64,000 nucleotides of DNA, from assembly GCA_020091685.1 (NCBI GenBank), contig CM034604.1:12980519-13044518 (forward strand), given 5' to 3'. Shown here piece by piece: positions 1-15,310 of the stretch (the first letter of the stretch is position 1; every line of letters begins with the position of its first letter). A model generated the notes under the pieces. The model was not told where the DNA came from. It saw only the letters and a list, made by a program, of their open reading frames with translations, and ran no database searches. Source of the stretch: Lutjanus erythropterus. Taxonomy: Eukaryota; Chordata; Actinopteri; Lutjaniformes; Lutjanidae. The position numbers and the translations under genes are program-made.

Positions 1-2590
<2,590 letters not shown>

Positions 2591-5280
2591 ATGAAAACAC
2601 ATGCAAATGCAAAAACAGATAAAAGCTCACCTGGAAACCAATGCAGTAACTTATTTTATGACTAGTACACATCTAGCTAATGCATATTTAACACTGAATT
2701 ATTCTGAACATTTTGTGTTTTGAAATGTAGTGAAACAGACAGACATTTCAGGTAGAAAGACATCACAGATGACAGATAGATATCTCTGTTATTGTGTCTG
2801 TGTTGGATAAAACGTGAAAAGTTCTAAAAAAAAATGAATGGGAACTTATGAAACTTTATGGATCTGAGTTTCACAATTGTTTGAAACTAAGTACTGCCAC
2901 AAACCCTTATCATGTGTAGCAGCATAAATCAGAACTAAATCTAGTATGTCTTCTGAATGCTTACGTGACGCTTGACTCCATTTAGAAAGAATACGTAAAA
3001 TGTCTGCATATGTTATATTTTACATGAATAAGTCACTGTACTTACATCAAATGCAAGATTGTCGATTCACTGCTTTCCCTGAAGCCATTGCAAGTGTAGT
3101 ATAAATAAAAACTTCCTTCTGGTTCCTTGAGGCAGAGTTCTTCTACTGAGAGGTGAATAGCAAAATAAATGAGAACCACAGAGTAACAGAGAGACCAAAT
3201 ACTGAGGAGTCAAAGGAGGAGCCAGGAGTCATCTTCAGAGCAGTCAGAAATTACTCACTTATTAAAATGTGAATTGTGGAAGGTAATGAGCACACCGAGC
3301 TTTAGCTCTGTTATCACATTTATAACCGTAATGTGCATTCATTTCAGGACAAAGTTAAGTTTACTAGTCACTTAATTAGGTATGTTGGTTAATTATTACC
3401 GACAACTTTCAAGAATGTGGAATTATCATTTGGGAAGGACTCAGAAGACATCTAAGCAATGTCACTCATAAGTTCTCATAGAAGAAAGGAGGGAGACTTT
3501 AGAAACACTTTGAAGTCAATGACATATTTATATGAAAGACACGGTAAACTTTATCTGAGGGTCGCGTATAAGACTGTCATGACAACCTGCTCTTGTGTCA
3601 TCAACATCGGTCCATACTCATATCAGTCAGTATCATTTAAGATGACTATGTGTGTCTTGTAAGACTGTCATGACACTGTCATAACTATGTCCCAACAACC
3701 ACATGAACATAAAGGAGTCATTGTCATTATGTCAACAGAAAGTTGACATTGTTTCAGATGTCTTTGTTATGGCAACCTGACATTAACCACGACAGCATAA
3801 CCTGTCAGTGTCAGCGTTCAAGTTGTAATATCTAAAACAATGTCAACTTGCATTATAAAAACATATCTGACTGATTGGCATTTAATGACAACAGTCATAA
3901 ACATCAGGACTTCTCCTATAGACTGACTTCATCATCTAAAGTGTCACTGACTGATGTGAGGATGGATGAATGGATTGATAGATAAAATAGGACAGATGAA
4001 AAGTTTTTGTTAATGGCACAGAGCAGGGTGCTTACTTTTTTAATTTGCTCAACTCCATTCTGAGAAAATAAAACAGAAGAAAACTCTTGTCCAAGAGCCC
4101 AGAGAGAACGCTGACAGTCTGAGCTTGATGCTTTGTTTGATCGTGGTTTGCATTTAGTGCTCATCAAACTGTCCCAATCAGTTGACAGCACAAAATTGGG
4201 AAGGTGGTTAGATAAAGAGATTTAGCGCCTTCAAAGAGGGAACGCTCCCTCAATCAAGTGAGAGAATGTGGAGAATTGATATGATCTCTTGATGCTGATA
4301 AATGCCATGGCAGAGCAGCAATGCATCTTGGGAAATTACCAAGTGAACACACCCAGTCTCCAGTTTTATAACAGAAAGGATCCTAAGAATTATAAGGCAG
4401 CAAGAGCTTCAATTGTAGAGTTGCCCTTTCACATGGAGGTACCAGAGTAGAGTTTAATGTCAGGTCGTAGTAACCCAGGCTCACTGGGTCACCCAAGACT
4501 CATACCAGTAAATTCCATCAAGAGGATGTTATGTCTCTCTGACTGGCACTGAGCTGAGTTAATGAAACTTGTAGAAACAGGATGACACCAGGTCAAACTG
4601 ACACACCACTCATATGCCATAAAATACTTAAATCATGGCATGGAGGGACAATCAACTACAGCTTTTATAATAATGCTAATATCTGCTGCTTTGTACTGGT
4701 TTATTAGTGCAGTTGGGCTCTGCACTTAGGAGTAATTTATATTCTAAAGGATGCTCTTGCAAAACAGCAAACTTTAATGTTATTGACCGTGATGTAGCAC
4801 ATCAGGAACCAACTCAGCCAATTTGTGGGGATATGTGGTATTCTGCACTTAGTTCTTCAGCTCTCTGTTCATTTAAAACACAAGTGTAAACCTTAAATAG
4901 AGTACTGTGTAGAAAGCTAAGCAATGTACTGTTGTAGACAGGATCAACAGCACAACATATTTTAGCCACCAAAAAATCATTATCAGTTTAAGTGTAGGCT
5001 ATTTAGAATAGTTTTACAGCTTTACCTTGTTGTTAGACAGCCAGATGGGGAACAGCATGTTTTTTTTTGAAAGTTCATACAACCTGTAGTTTTTAATTTA
5101 ATTTAAAACCTGAAATTTAATACTGCACAGCTCTGATCAAACCAAATATGAGGGACATCACTATTACAACAAAAAAAACAACAACTCTTCTGACTCTTCA
5201 AATGTTCGATATTTTTCACCAAAAATTAATAAACATACTTTTACTGTTATAGAACTTTTTGCTGAAGAATTCAAATGAAA
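2591..5280. other. Spacer with unclassified repeats, no gene seen
   Basis: AT-rich non-coding sequence. The part at 3540-3900 is rich in recurring 'actgtcatgaca'-type words and looks like a degraded MITE. A TATAAATA word at 3101-3108 is not linked to any gene. Short open frames here (for example the minus frame at 3916-4191) have no recognisable domain. Confidence 0.5.
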
Positions 5281-5289
5281 TGCTCTGAC

Positions 5290-6300
5290 ATCGTCTGTCA
5301 AATCAGATATTATTAGAGCCAATATTTATCAGCTAATATTTGCCAATACTGATATAGACTGATATACTGTGTATATAGTATCAGTCAATAATTTATCAGT
5401 ACAGATATTTATTGTGTGTCCCTAGTTATATGAACTTATTTTGAAAATACAAAATGTGAAATTATTGGTTATCTTATCAATACCAGTCATGAGAAGCAGG
5501 TAATTATCAGTTATCTGTATTGGCTGGAAAAAACAGCATTCATCAGTGTCCTAGACTGAGCTGCCTGTCACAAGTGTCTCATGGTTCATACAGGATGTTT
5601 ACAGCCGCTGTCAAATTCCTTCAATGTGGCTGTAAAGTAGCCTCACATTAACATTTTTACTTTGAATTAATTAACTTATTGACACTAATGTTACAACAAT
5701 GCTCCTGATATGATCAAATAAGGAAAATAAACAGGATCAATAACCAGCAAACCCAGGTGAGTTGAGCAAAATTAACAGAACATGTCAGCAACACAAAGTT
5801 TTTGTGATTCGCTCCTTTTAGCAAAACATTAATTTGAATAACAAACTTAGTGGGATGATTTCATTCAGAGACCCGTGACTATACTGACAGTCAACTATTG
5901 TTAGCTAACATTTTATATAATATATGATTCATTCATTCATTCAGTCCAAATAGTCTGTTGCCAACATAGATAGTCTATTAAATAGGTTGAAATCCTGTTT
6001 AATATACGACCTATGGTTGAAGCGAAGTTGTTCTCCGCTGCCTCGTCCCCAGACTCAGGAGCAAAGTGAAACACTGCAGGAGGACGAGCAACATGGTCAA
6101 CTGATAACAACAAGTGAGGACGAGTCTCCACTGTCAGTTGATCAGCTGTTTATAATTCTGTCAGCTGATGAAAGTTCAGTCTGTTATCCTAAAAATAAAC
6201 CCCACTGCTGTGAAAATACACAGCTCATAAAGTATCGTTCATCCAGAAACCGCTCTCTCAGTCGAGTCTGAGGGAACTAGTACTGAAAAGCTTTGCAGCA
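5290..6300. repeat. Dispersed repeats of fish type
   Basis: 5290-5540 is full of alternating 'gatat' and 'atcagtc' words typical of a common fish dispersed element; a related piece is at 19,755-20,030. The segment 5990-6180 is a diverged copy of the sequence at 63,480-63,680 and shares its last part with 55,185-55,240 (common word gttgatcagctgtttataa in the first two). The open frame across 5987-6271 is therefore repeat sequence, not a gene. Confidence 0.55.
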
Positions 6301-8460
6301 ACAGATGACACAGTCAGTGGTGTGGTAGTTATAATGGGCCCCAGTGCGTGCAAGTTAGCAGCAAAGATTTTACAGTTGTATGAGTTATTGAGGCCATGGA
6401 TGGAGCTCTGACAGTCAGTCACCCCGTGATTAAATGAATGATAACATGATAAAAACACACTGTAAAACTTCTTCAAACATTTTTGAAACTACAGAAGATT
6501 TTTGAGTTTTGAACCCAACGCGGATGAGTAAGTTCTCCTTAGTGCATATGTTCTTTCTTTTAGACGCAAAAAAATTGAGAATGATTGATTTGATCATTTA
6601 TCATCTTCACTGAAATCATCTTAAGCTAATTCAACTTTTGTTCCTTGCTGCCTTAAAAGTATCATTTAAGTAGGTCGCTCAGATTTTGAAAAAGTTTTAC
6701 AAACTATTAATGTTTTGTTGTACTTTTTTTTCCTGAGGGTTGGCTCGGGATGAATTCAATTTTATCTAAAGAAGAAAAGTACATTATCACAACAAAACAT
6801 TGTAGATTAGCAAAATTTGAAATGATGAGTTTTTTTTTACACAGTACAGAAATCAATAATTGCATATGTGAATATGCCAAAAAAGAAAGAAAGAAGGAAA
6901 ATAGAAAATGGTTTTACACTTTATGTAGATCAAGCATATAAGCATGCAGAGATGGGGTTGCAGATAGGAGGAGTGAGTTTTTATTTGAATATGCCTGTGT
7001 TCAAATGAGGAGGCAACCTGAATGACTCTCTGTGGGCCCCCACCCTGCAGACCCAAGTGCAACTGCACTGCTGGCCCCTGTTTACACCCCTGCACAAAAT
7101 GCCTGCACCATACTGTAGTCTATATCTTTTTATTCTTGAGTCAAATACATAGTGTAATATATAGTTTAACTATTTCCACAACACATTAACTACGTTCAGT
7201 ACAGAGTTAGCTCAAACATTAACATGATTTTAAATGCCGGTCTTCCACAGGTCAAATAGCTCTCAAAACCAAAGAGGGGTATCCTTCTTTATGTTTGTTG
7301 TACAGCAGGAGGTTACCATGTTGTTATCTCACCATAGACTTTGTGGTGTTTAAATGCCATGCTATCACTTCTCTTGTATTTCTGTAGATTTGACATTGAG
7401 CAGTGAGATTTTCATGTGTTCAAGTAAACCAGCAGAGACTGACTCCACCTGAGGATGCTCTGCAGGCTTTACAACAAACATGTTTCTTGCCCAGAACTCC
7501 TCCAGCTGAGTAAAATCAGATTAATGTCTTGAATGGCTAATGCTTGTCTCCAGCAGAGCCCAGACCTTTTCAAAGCAAACAAGTGCCAGCACCAATCCAT
7601 TCAAATGTGAGGTCAGGCAGTTCCCAAACTGCCATTGATCTTGACACCAGTGTGAGTGTCCTCACAGAGAGGCAGGCTCAGGATTATTGATTTAAACTAA
7701 AACTACCTCCTTGGATTTTCATTATGAAGAGCAACACACTTTCTGTAATACAAATTAGAATTTAAACCAAATGTTACAGCCTATTTTTATGCTATACTGT
7801 GCCTTAGTTATGTACATCCTGCAGGTTTCAACAAATTAAATTTAAGACTTTAATTCTAAGAACTATTTAAGACTATTATGAATGTAATTAAGACCTATGT
7901 TATGTGCATACTGGCAAAAAGTGCATGCCCAGTTTGCATTAGTGTTTATTGGTTCAGTGTTGGTTTCATGCATGATCAATACCAAACCACATTTAAAACT
8001 AAGACAGAAGTTAATGAAACTTAATGTTAAGGTGTAAAATTCTTATTACTTGATTCTTTAATGACCTGCAGAAACTGTAATTTAAATGTATGTTTTTATA
8101 TCTTCCTCTATGTATCCAATTGAGAAGCACTTTGTGTGAAAAACCACACCTGAGAAAAACACGCTTGGTTGTTTTGCACACAACTGGAAATTCAGCAGCA
8201 GGACAGGATCATAAATTGAGCAGCATCACTCCTGTGCCCAGAATATTTAGCAATCAATTTGCACAACAAACGCAGCAGCATGTTAGCTGCCCTGTTAAAT
8301 AAGCAGGACAAGGGGACAGATGTCCACTGGACTTGATCCAGTTTATGTGGTTAGACTCGCAAATAAGGTCCTCAGAAAGTTATATAGGTGATTTTCTGGA
8401 ACATTTGGATAGAGATGGTGGTAGAGATGCACCCAAATACTAATATATAACACATACATA
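6300..8460. other. Spacer, nothing recognised
   Basis: AT-rich, stop-rich in all frames, with no convincing exon, RNA gene or clean terminal repeats. Confidence 0.5.
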
Positions 8461-8467
8461 TACATAT

Positions 8468-8547
8468 ATATTATATTATATTATATTATATTATATTATA
8501 TTATATTATATTATATTATATTATATTATATTATATTATATTATATT
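8468..8547. repeat. (TTATA)n pentanucleotide microsatellite
   Basis: About sixteen near-perfect copies of the 5-bp unit ttata in direct tandem, without interruption. Confidence 0.95.
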
Positions 8548-8549
8548 TA

Positions 8550-11430
8550 TCTGAAGGATATTTTTATGTACTTGTATATGTTCAATGGAAAATATTTTGA
8601 TTTATAAAACTTTTCTTTTAGTTTCTGATATTTCAATATCCCCCAGTTACAGGGGTGGTGGGCTTCAGACAATTCAAAAAACTTTAACTAAAAATACAGA
8701 CATAGGGAGAGGTGAGGATGTGAAGATATATTTTATAATTAATTATATGCCAATATTAAAGTATTTTTGTGTTTTGTAGACACAATTGTATTGCTAATTA
8801 ATGTTAGGTTAGACAAGAAAACATTTAACGTGGCTTCCAGTATAAACCACATTTTATTACTGGTCAAAGACATAATTTTGTTGGTTGAACACATTCAGAT
8901 ACAAATAACACCTCAAATGTGCATATGTGGATGTGTCACAAATATTTTCAAGAGATCTGAAAAGCACATTCACTTAAACAACGCAGATGTGTTTAAATGT
9001 GACCTACTGTTGCCATAATAAGATTAACTATTTAAATTGTTGACAAAGGTTACCTTTTAAACCAGCCAACTCATTAAATGTCACTGGGAAGTTGCCCTGG
9101 AGGCAGTGACAAACCTTAAACTTTTGAACCTGAGGAAGAATTGAAACAAAATAATCCAGTTTCTGTCTGTGTGCCGTCTCAATCCTGAATGATGCTATCA
9201 CCCGTGTGAACAATGTTTAACATCAGTGTCAATTTAACCAACGAGCTGAAGGTCACAGCAGGGCAGATGCTTCAGGGCAGATCAATTACCCTCAATATCA
9301 TGGCAATATGAGAGACTATTAAGATTTTATATTACAGTCTGTTGTATCCCAGAGAGCATGATAAATCACCTTTTCAACCAATGCATGTACATTTTTTGCA
9401 TGTTTTATTCAAAAACACTTTCTTGCATAGAAAAAAAAATCATCTATAGCACTGTGATTTTTTTTACAGCCTCACTATCAGCCTAAGGAGATAAATGATG
9501 TTCCAGCAGGTATTTTGTAAGTGGGTTTGAAGTACTTAATCCATAATTGCAATTCTAATTATGCAACATAAGATATACCTCAGTGTGGAAACAGGGGAGG
9601 CAAACAACCAAGGCCTCTGAAATGATTACCACTAAATTGCGGCTCTGCAGCGCTCCGTGTCTGGGGTGCCTTCCTGAGTGGCAATTAGCTGGGGAAAAAT
9701 CAATGACATGAAAAGCCTTCGCTAATTTGAGATTTAAGGAAACTCTTTTGAAACGGTGTCTCAGGCCCAAATAGACGCAGGCCTGTCTTAAAAATGTGCA
9801 GTTTGATGTATCGGAAAGTTAACCAGGCTTCCAATACAGTTTGACTTCTTTAAATGTACTTTTTGCCATTGTTTATTGTGCCTCTGAGGAACAAACAGAC
9901 TCATAAACTGAACAAGTCTTATCTCTAGTGAGCTTTTTCATGTGACATGTTGGAGTCACATTGCTACCAGGACAAATGCAGTAGCTCAGTCACAAAAGGC
10001 TTACTGACATACAGTGAAGGGAAGATGGAATGAAAGGCTTTAAAGCTCTGCACCCTTTGAAATTGCCTCTTATATCAAAAAAAATGTTACATCCTTGGCT
10101 TTCTGGTTTGTTAAGATTCATCTGGGTTCAAATACACCTGCGTGCAATCTGCCATTTTAAACAAAATCACACATATCATACAATACAGTTCAATAGAAAA
10201 TAGACTTCAATTGTCAGAGACTGTCTGATGGCCCCTGTGAAAAATCTGCAGGTGACAGAGTTGTGTAATAGGGCTAGTTTGCATTTACACATCAAAATCA
10301 ATAGTCATGATGAAAACCCAGGAGAGGAAAGCACAGGCAGCACTACTGCCCCATTAAATTTTCATTCACTGCAGAGGTTCAGCACAAAAGGTTTGTTAAC
10401 ACCCTCAGTTGTGTGGCAGCCAATCTTTTGTTATGTTTAGGCTCATGAAATATGAATGAATGAACAGCAATAAAAGAGCAGCTTTATGTCTGAAAATCAT
10501 TCATGTGAAAATGAGATTAATGTTATAATATTACTCTAGATCACTAACTACTTTATCAATAATTAAAACTATACTTCTTCCCGATTAAGTCCAAGAACAT
10601 GGTTACCACTGATGCACTGAAGCACTTAAACACTTCAACTGACCTATGATGCAGTTATGTCTTACTGTAACTGTACACATGTACTCTTGTCAAACAGTTC
10701 ACATCAGACATTTCTGAATTTTTGTTTTTGTCCATATTTCTTTCAAAGTGGGCACTGAATTTAGGAACTGTGATGTCATGACTCCTATGCACCAATCAGG
10801 AGTTGCGCAACATTTGAATCAAAATCTGACTGTTGTTAGGTTCTTGGCTCCATGTCTAAAAAACGCTGTGCATGGATTTGACATTATGATGGACATTAGC
10901 TAGGTAGCTAAATTAATGCTATGTTAACGGAAGGGTTTACTGCACAGCTAATAATGAGTTTGCAACATGTAGGGTGATAAAAGTACAACACTCACCTGCT
11001 ACACTCAGTATCCGACCGATCTGCTGCCACTAACAGGTTTTTCTGTCTGTTGTATGATAGTTGCTGTCTGACAACTGGAACAAAACAAACAAGGTTGCTT
11101 AAAAGAACCTGTCCTCTCATCATTTAAACGGCCAGTACTAAATGCTAATGCAAACTGGTTTTAGAGAATCCTGAACACAAAACAGTCTCCACAGTTCAGT
11201 ACAACATAGTTCATAATTTCATTTTCAGTTATTATTTTTTAAAAGGAACTCTACAAATTTCTTTTACACAGACTTTAACGTTGATCACTATTTAGTCATG
11301 AATATATAAAAATAGGCTAATTAAAATTTAAAAACCATTTGTCTGGGGCTTTTACAGAGCAGCATATCAAAAGACAGAAAAGGCAGAGATTCATACTGAC
11401 TCACTGAGAAGTTAACAAGCCTTTATAGAG
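8550..11430. other. Spacer; possible conserved non-coding block near 9590-9780
   Basis: No gene recognised. The stretch about 9590-9780 is more balanced in base composition than its surroundings, has no repeat character and contains several TAATT and AATTAG homeodomain-type words. It could be a regulatory element; this is inference only. Confidence 0.35.
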
Positions 11431-11435
11431 TAAGT

Positions 11436-12350
11436 GTCATGGTGTTGGATTTTGTTGGTTATTTCCTGTTTTATTTTGGTAGTTTCTGTTCCTCCCTCAT
11501 GTGTTTTGGTTTTACTTGGTTTTCCCGCCCTTTGTGATCAGTAATTATTTTCACCTGTCTTTGACTGCCCTCACCTGTGTCTTGTTTTCCTCCCCCTCCC
11601 TATTTAATCCTGTGTCTTGTCCTCCTTAGTTTGTTGGTTCATACTCGTCTTGTCTTGTGTCAGTATTTCTTGTTGTTCTGGTTGCCTGTTGAATTAAGAT
11701 CAGCCTGCAAGTCTATCTTTAGGTTAGCAAACACTGCCAGATTCTGAGTAACCAGGGTAAACATCAAAAGTTTGGGCCTTGACAAGAGAGTCTTTTCCAT
11801 TAAGGAATACACAAAAATCCTGCGTCTTAGGTCCGTGCAACCTCGAATGGCTGAGTGCAGCTGATCCAGTTCCTTGCGTGCCATTCTCAGCTCCTCTGCC
11901 ACAGAAAAGTCTGCTGGGTCCATTTTTGGTTGGTTCATTCTGTTACAATGGGCTCAGGAATAGTCAGGGTTGGACCCAAATGCAGACCACGCAGAGGAGA
12001 ACAGTTCGAAAGGATATTTAATAAACCCAAGACCAACAAAAAGGCTTACGTGAATAATGCAGGTGAGAATCCAAGATCCAGGCAGGGGAGGAAGAAAACC
12101 AAAAAATCCATACAGAGGGGGAATCAAAAGTACAAGCAACCAGAACGACAGGAAACACTGACACAAGACAAGACGAGTATGAACCAACAAACTAAGGAGG
12201 ACAAGACACAGGATTAAATACACTAGGGATACACTAGGGAGGGGGGGGGGGGACAAGACACAAGTGAGGGCGGTCAAAGACAGGTGAAAATAATTACTGA
12301 TCACAAAGGGCGGGAAAACAGACAAAGATAGGAAGTAAAACCAAAACACA
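11436..12350 (-). mobile_element. LTR retrotransposon fragment (Ty3/gypsy-like), two facing LTR pieces with a gag start between them
   Basis: On the minus strand, 12,349 down to about 11,942 is an LTR lacking its first ~60 bp. It has a TTATTAAATA polyadenylation-type word and ends in TGTAACA. It is followed by an open stretch whose start resembles gag of fish gypsy elements (MDPADFSVAEELRMARKELD, on minus from about 11,923). The gag relic is soon interrupted. On the plus strand, 11,436-11,690 is the 5' part of the same LTR, beginning TGTCATGG and sharing with the minus copy the segments around 'tgatcagtaattatttt' and 'ttggttcatactcgtctt'. The two LTR pieces therefore point toward each other, which a simple insertion does not give. 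Pol is absent, so the element is dead. Assignment to gypsy rests on the short gag start. Confidence 0.6.
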
Positions 12351-14260
12351 TGAGTAATGTAAATTTTTTTCAGAAAAAAATGATAAAAAATAAGTTCAAG
12401 TGAAAAGTAGTTTCACCTCTGAGTTAGAATTTTGACCATTAGCATGAAATTCCCAGTAGCCAAAGTGCCCTCAGCAAAATTTGACATTAATACTGGGGAG
12501 ACAGAGATAACTGTGAGTACACAAAACACTAAATTACAGATAACTTTGACTGATACAAAAACAGACTAAAATGAAGATAGCATGAACAACTGAATAAAGC
12601 AAAAATTAATAGAAATAGAAACATGTATTTTACACATGGCTATAAGGCGACACAAACTAATCCACACTGTGTGTTAAACTGCAGATATTCTCTAGGCTGT
12701 TTGAGATGTTTTCCAGCTGTGCTCACTGTGCTGAGCTGTGTTGACATTGCATCACTCGTCCATAACCCTGTGACTTTCATTAGCACATTTCAGTAAACAG
12801 CTAACCACATTAAAAATGAGCTGGTCCTGCAGAACTCTTAAGTGCTGCTGGTGTTACATCCCTCAGCAGACAAGCCCCAGGCGAGTTGGCCCGTCTATGA
12901 CTCAGGCCTGGGCTGTCAAAATGTCAGCCAGTGTGATGATCAAATTGTCTAGAATTGATTTTATGTTGGATATGGAGCCGTCACAGTCGTGGGGGAAATG
13001 GGCACGTAGCCAAAGATGATCATGTAATTATAGAACGACTGACCATTGACTGTTTAAACACATTCATTTGCTCAAGTTGTACACTAAAACATTTAATTCA
13101 CCCTCCATATCTGCATTTACAGATAACGCTGTGTGTGTTTTCATTGCACTGTGGTCGCCTTCTAAGAGCAGCAGTTTTGAAGCATCGAACAGTGCAACAA
13201 CGAAACGCAAGCCATTATTCTTCTGAGAACAATATACTTTTAGAGTCGTCACAACATTCACAAAACCCAGCCTGCTCCTCCCCATTCATAATTTATTCAC
13301 ATTCATCCTTCCTCAGTCGTACTCTTCATCCTTTTCCCCCAAAGACCTCATTAGGATCTTTACCTTTACTTATATTACTGAAATGTAAAATCCATATGTT
13401 ATCTTTAACCACTTATCCTTTGGAGGATTGCAGGGGCTCTTGGAGCCGATCCCAGCTTCCATTGCGTGAAAGAGGTCACCATTTCATAACAGGGCTGACA
13501 GATAGAGACAAGCAACCAAACAATTTTACTAAAGCACAGTCTGCTGTAATAAAAAACAATTACTCGTACTTATGTGTGAGTAGGCAGTTTACACACACAC
13601 ACACACACGTACACATGACAAGCTCTCACTTTTCAACACTGAACGAGTGTCTCTCACCTTTGTTTTCCATGGTTCCATGGAGTTCAACCCTGTTCTAATT
13701 TACAACAGAATGAGTGATAGGAGCCAAAGGGTTTGAGAAGAAAATCTGGTAATTAATTATTACACATTATAATAAGCACTCACCCACTTGTCTGGTAATG
13801 GGGATGATTCAAATCTTGTATTGCACAATAAATCAGAGCTGAATCCTTTTCATGGGCCATTTCAGTCTTGCATAGGCCTTTTGGGTCCCATTGAATGTTG
13901 TATTGAGAAAGCACCCTGCTGCTACAATAGTGATGCTAATAGCATTACAGTTCAGCATATAGAGTACAGGCCTACTATCACCGTGTTTGATGAATGCATA
14001 AACAATGAGGTATCTTTTAACAACACCTGCGTGGATCATTTGGACCCACACAGTCCATTCTTTGCTGCCTATTGTCCTCTCTCGTCCAACCCTACTTCAC
14101 TTACAGTAATATCCTGGTGGGGTACTTATTCTGCAGTGTTCATCAAGTATCCAGCAACTAATGGATGGGCAGAGTTGAATTACCATCTGCGCAAATGCCA
14201 CAGTGCCTCAAAATCTCTGGGCTTATATATTTTTTAATTTAATTGAAAACTTGGGAATAT
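12351..14260. other. Spacer with a dispersed repeat piece at about 13,405-13,530
   Basis: 13,405-13,530 resembles a fish-wide dispersed sequence ('ttatcctttggaggattg', later 'cagggctgacagatagaga'). A (CA)n run lies at 13,591-13,608. The two long open frames here (12,955-13,698 and 13,788-14,237) show no domain, codon bias or splice context and are not called as genes. Confidence 0.45.
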
Positions 14261-14274
14261 GCTGCACAGAAGCC

Positions 14275-14598
14275 TTAACTTAAAGTTATGTAATGGGTTG
14301 TACACCTCAGGTTGGAAGAATTCCAGCTCTCCTGTTGCACATCAGCGCATACATACAATTGCTCTATAATCACTATATTACACAATAATAAAGGTGGGTC
14401 CTGATTTATAACTTGACAAAGCAGATCACTGTGTCAACAGGACTAAGACTGTAAGTCTATACATGCAACTATGAGGCTGTGTGTAAATACAGCAGTGCTT
14501 TGTGAGCCAAATGCTAATGTCAGTATTATAACATGCAAACAGTGATAATGCTACCATGCAAGTGATATTTACATGTTCACTGCCTTCGTTAGTCAGTC

Positions 14599-14635
<37 letters not shown>

Positions 14636-15310
14636 GCGTGCTAATGTTTGCTAATTAGCATAAAGTATAACTCGCACTAACATGTCGTTAGTTTTGCAGG
14701 TATTATAAACCAACGGACAAGTAAAAATTTTGACCTGATGATGGCACTACATGAGTCAACAGGATTACGCCTCAGGGGATCATGAATGTCTGTACTGTAT
14801 GTTTCATGGCAATCAATCCATATTTGATGAGATATTTCACCCATTACATTAAAAAACATAACTCAATAACAAATACAACACAAGTTATTTAATGGGCTGT
14901 TGGGTTGGGAGGACTCCAGCTCTCCTGTTGCACTGTGCCACATCAGCGCATATACAATTGCTCTGTAATTACTATATTGCACAATAAAAAAAGTTGAGTC
15001 CTGCTTTATAACTTAATCCTGACCAAGAGGATCACTGTATCAACAGGACTAGGAGTCTACAGCCACACTAGCTTCTGTATGAGGCTGTGCTAAAATACAG
15101 CATTGTTTTGTTATGTTTTGTTTTAGCTAAATGCTAATGTCAGTACTGCAACAATGCTCACAGTGACAATGCCAACATGCTGATGTTTTGCAAATGATAT
15201 TTACCATGTTCACATACATACAAAAGATTCATGGAAGTCCATGACATAATTGTTTCCCTTTGGACTAAAGTGGTAAACAGACTGACAGCACTGTCTCTAA
15301 AGCTAGGCTG
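14275..15310. repeat. Two direct copies of a dispersed fish repeat with a (TTAG)n tract between them
   Basis: About 14,280-14,590 and 14,880-15,215 align along their length: shared words include 'ccagctctcctgttgcac', 'acaattgctct' and 'aatgctaatgtcagta'. Between them are (TTAG)n at 14,589-14,632 and a piece with the words 'catgaatgtctgtac' and 'catggcaatc' that are common in a widespread fish repeat; its usual tail ('actaaagtggtaaacagac') follows copy two at 15,262-15,281. Superfamily not determined. Confidence 0.7.

Noticed and set aside
3916-4191. 91-codon minus-strand open frame
   Set aside because: No homology recognised, in an AT-rich spacer, no splice partners.
12955-13698. 247-codon plus-strand open frame
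   Set aside because: It runs through a dispersed repeat piece and a (CA)n tract, has a His/Ser/Thr-rich random look, no domain, and no splice or promoter context.
13788-14237. 149-codon plus-strand open frame
   Set aside because: Not recognised; no signal peptide or domain, and it ends against a repeat. Could be a non-coding block open by chance.
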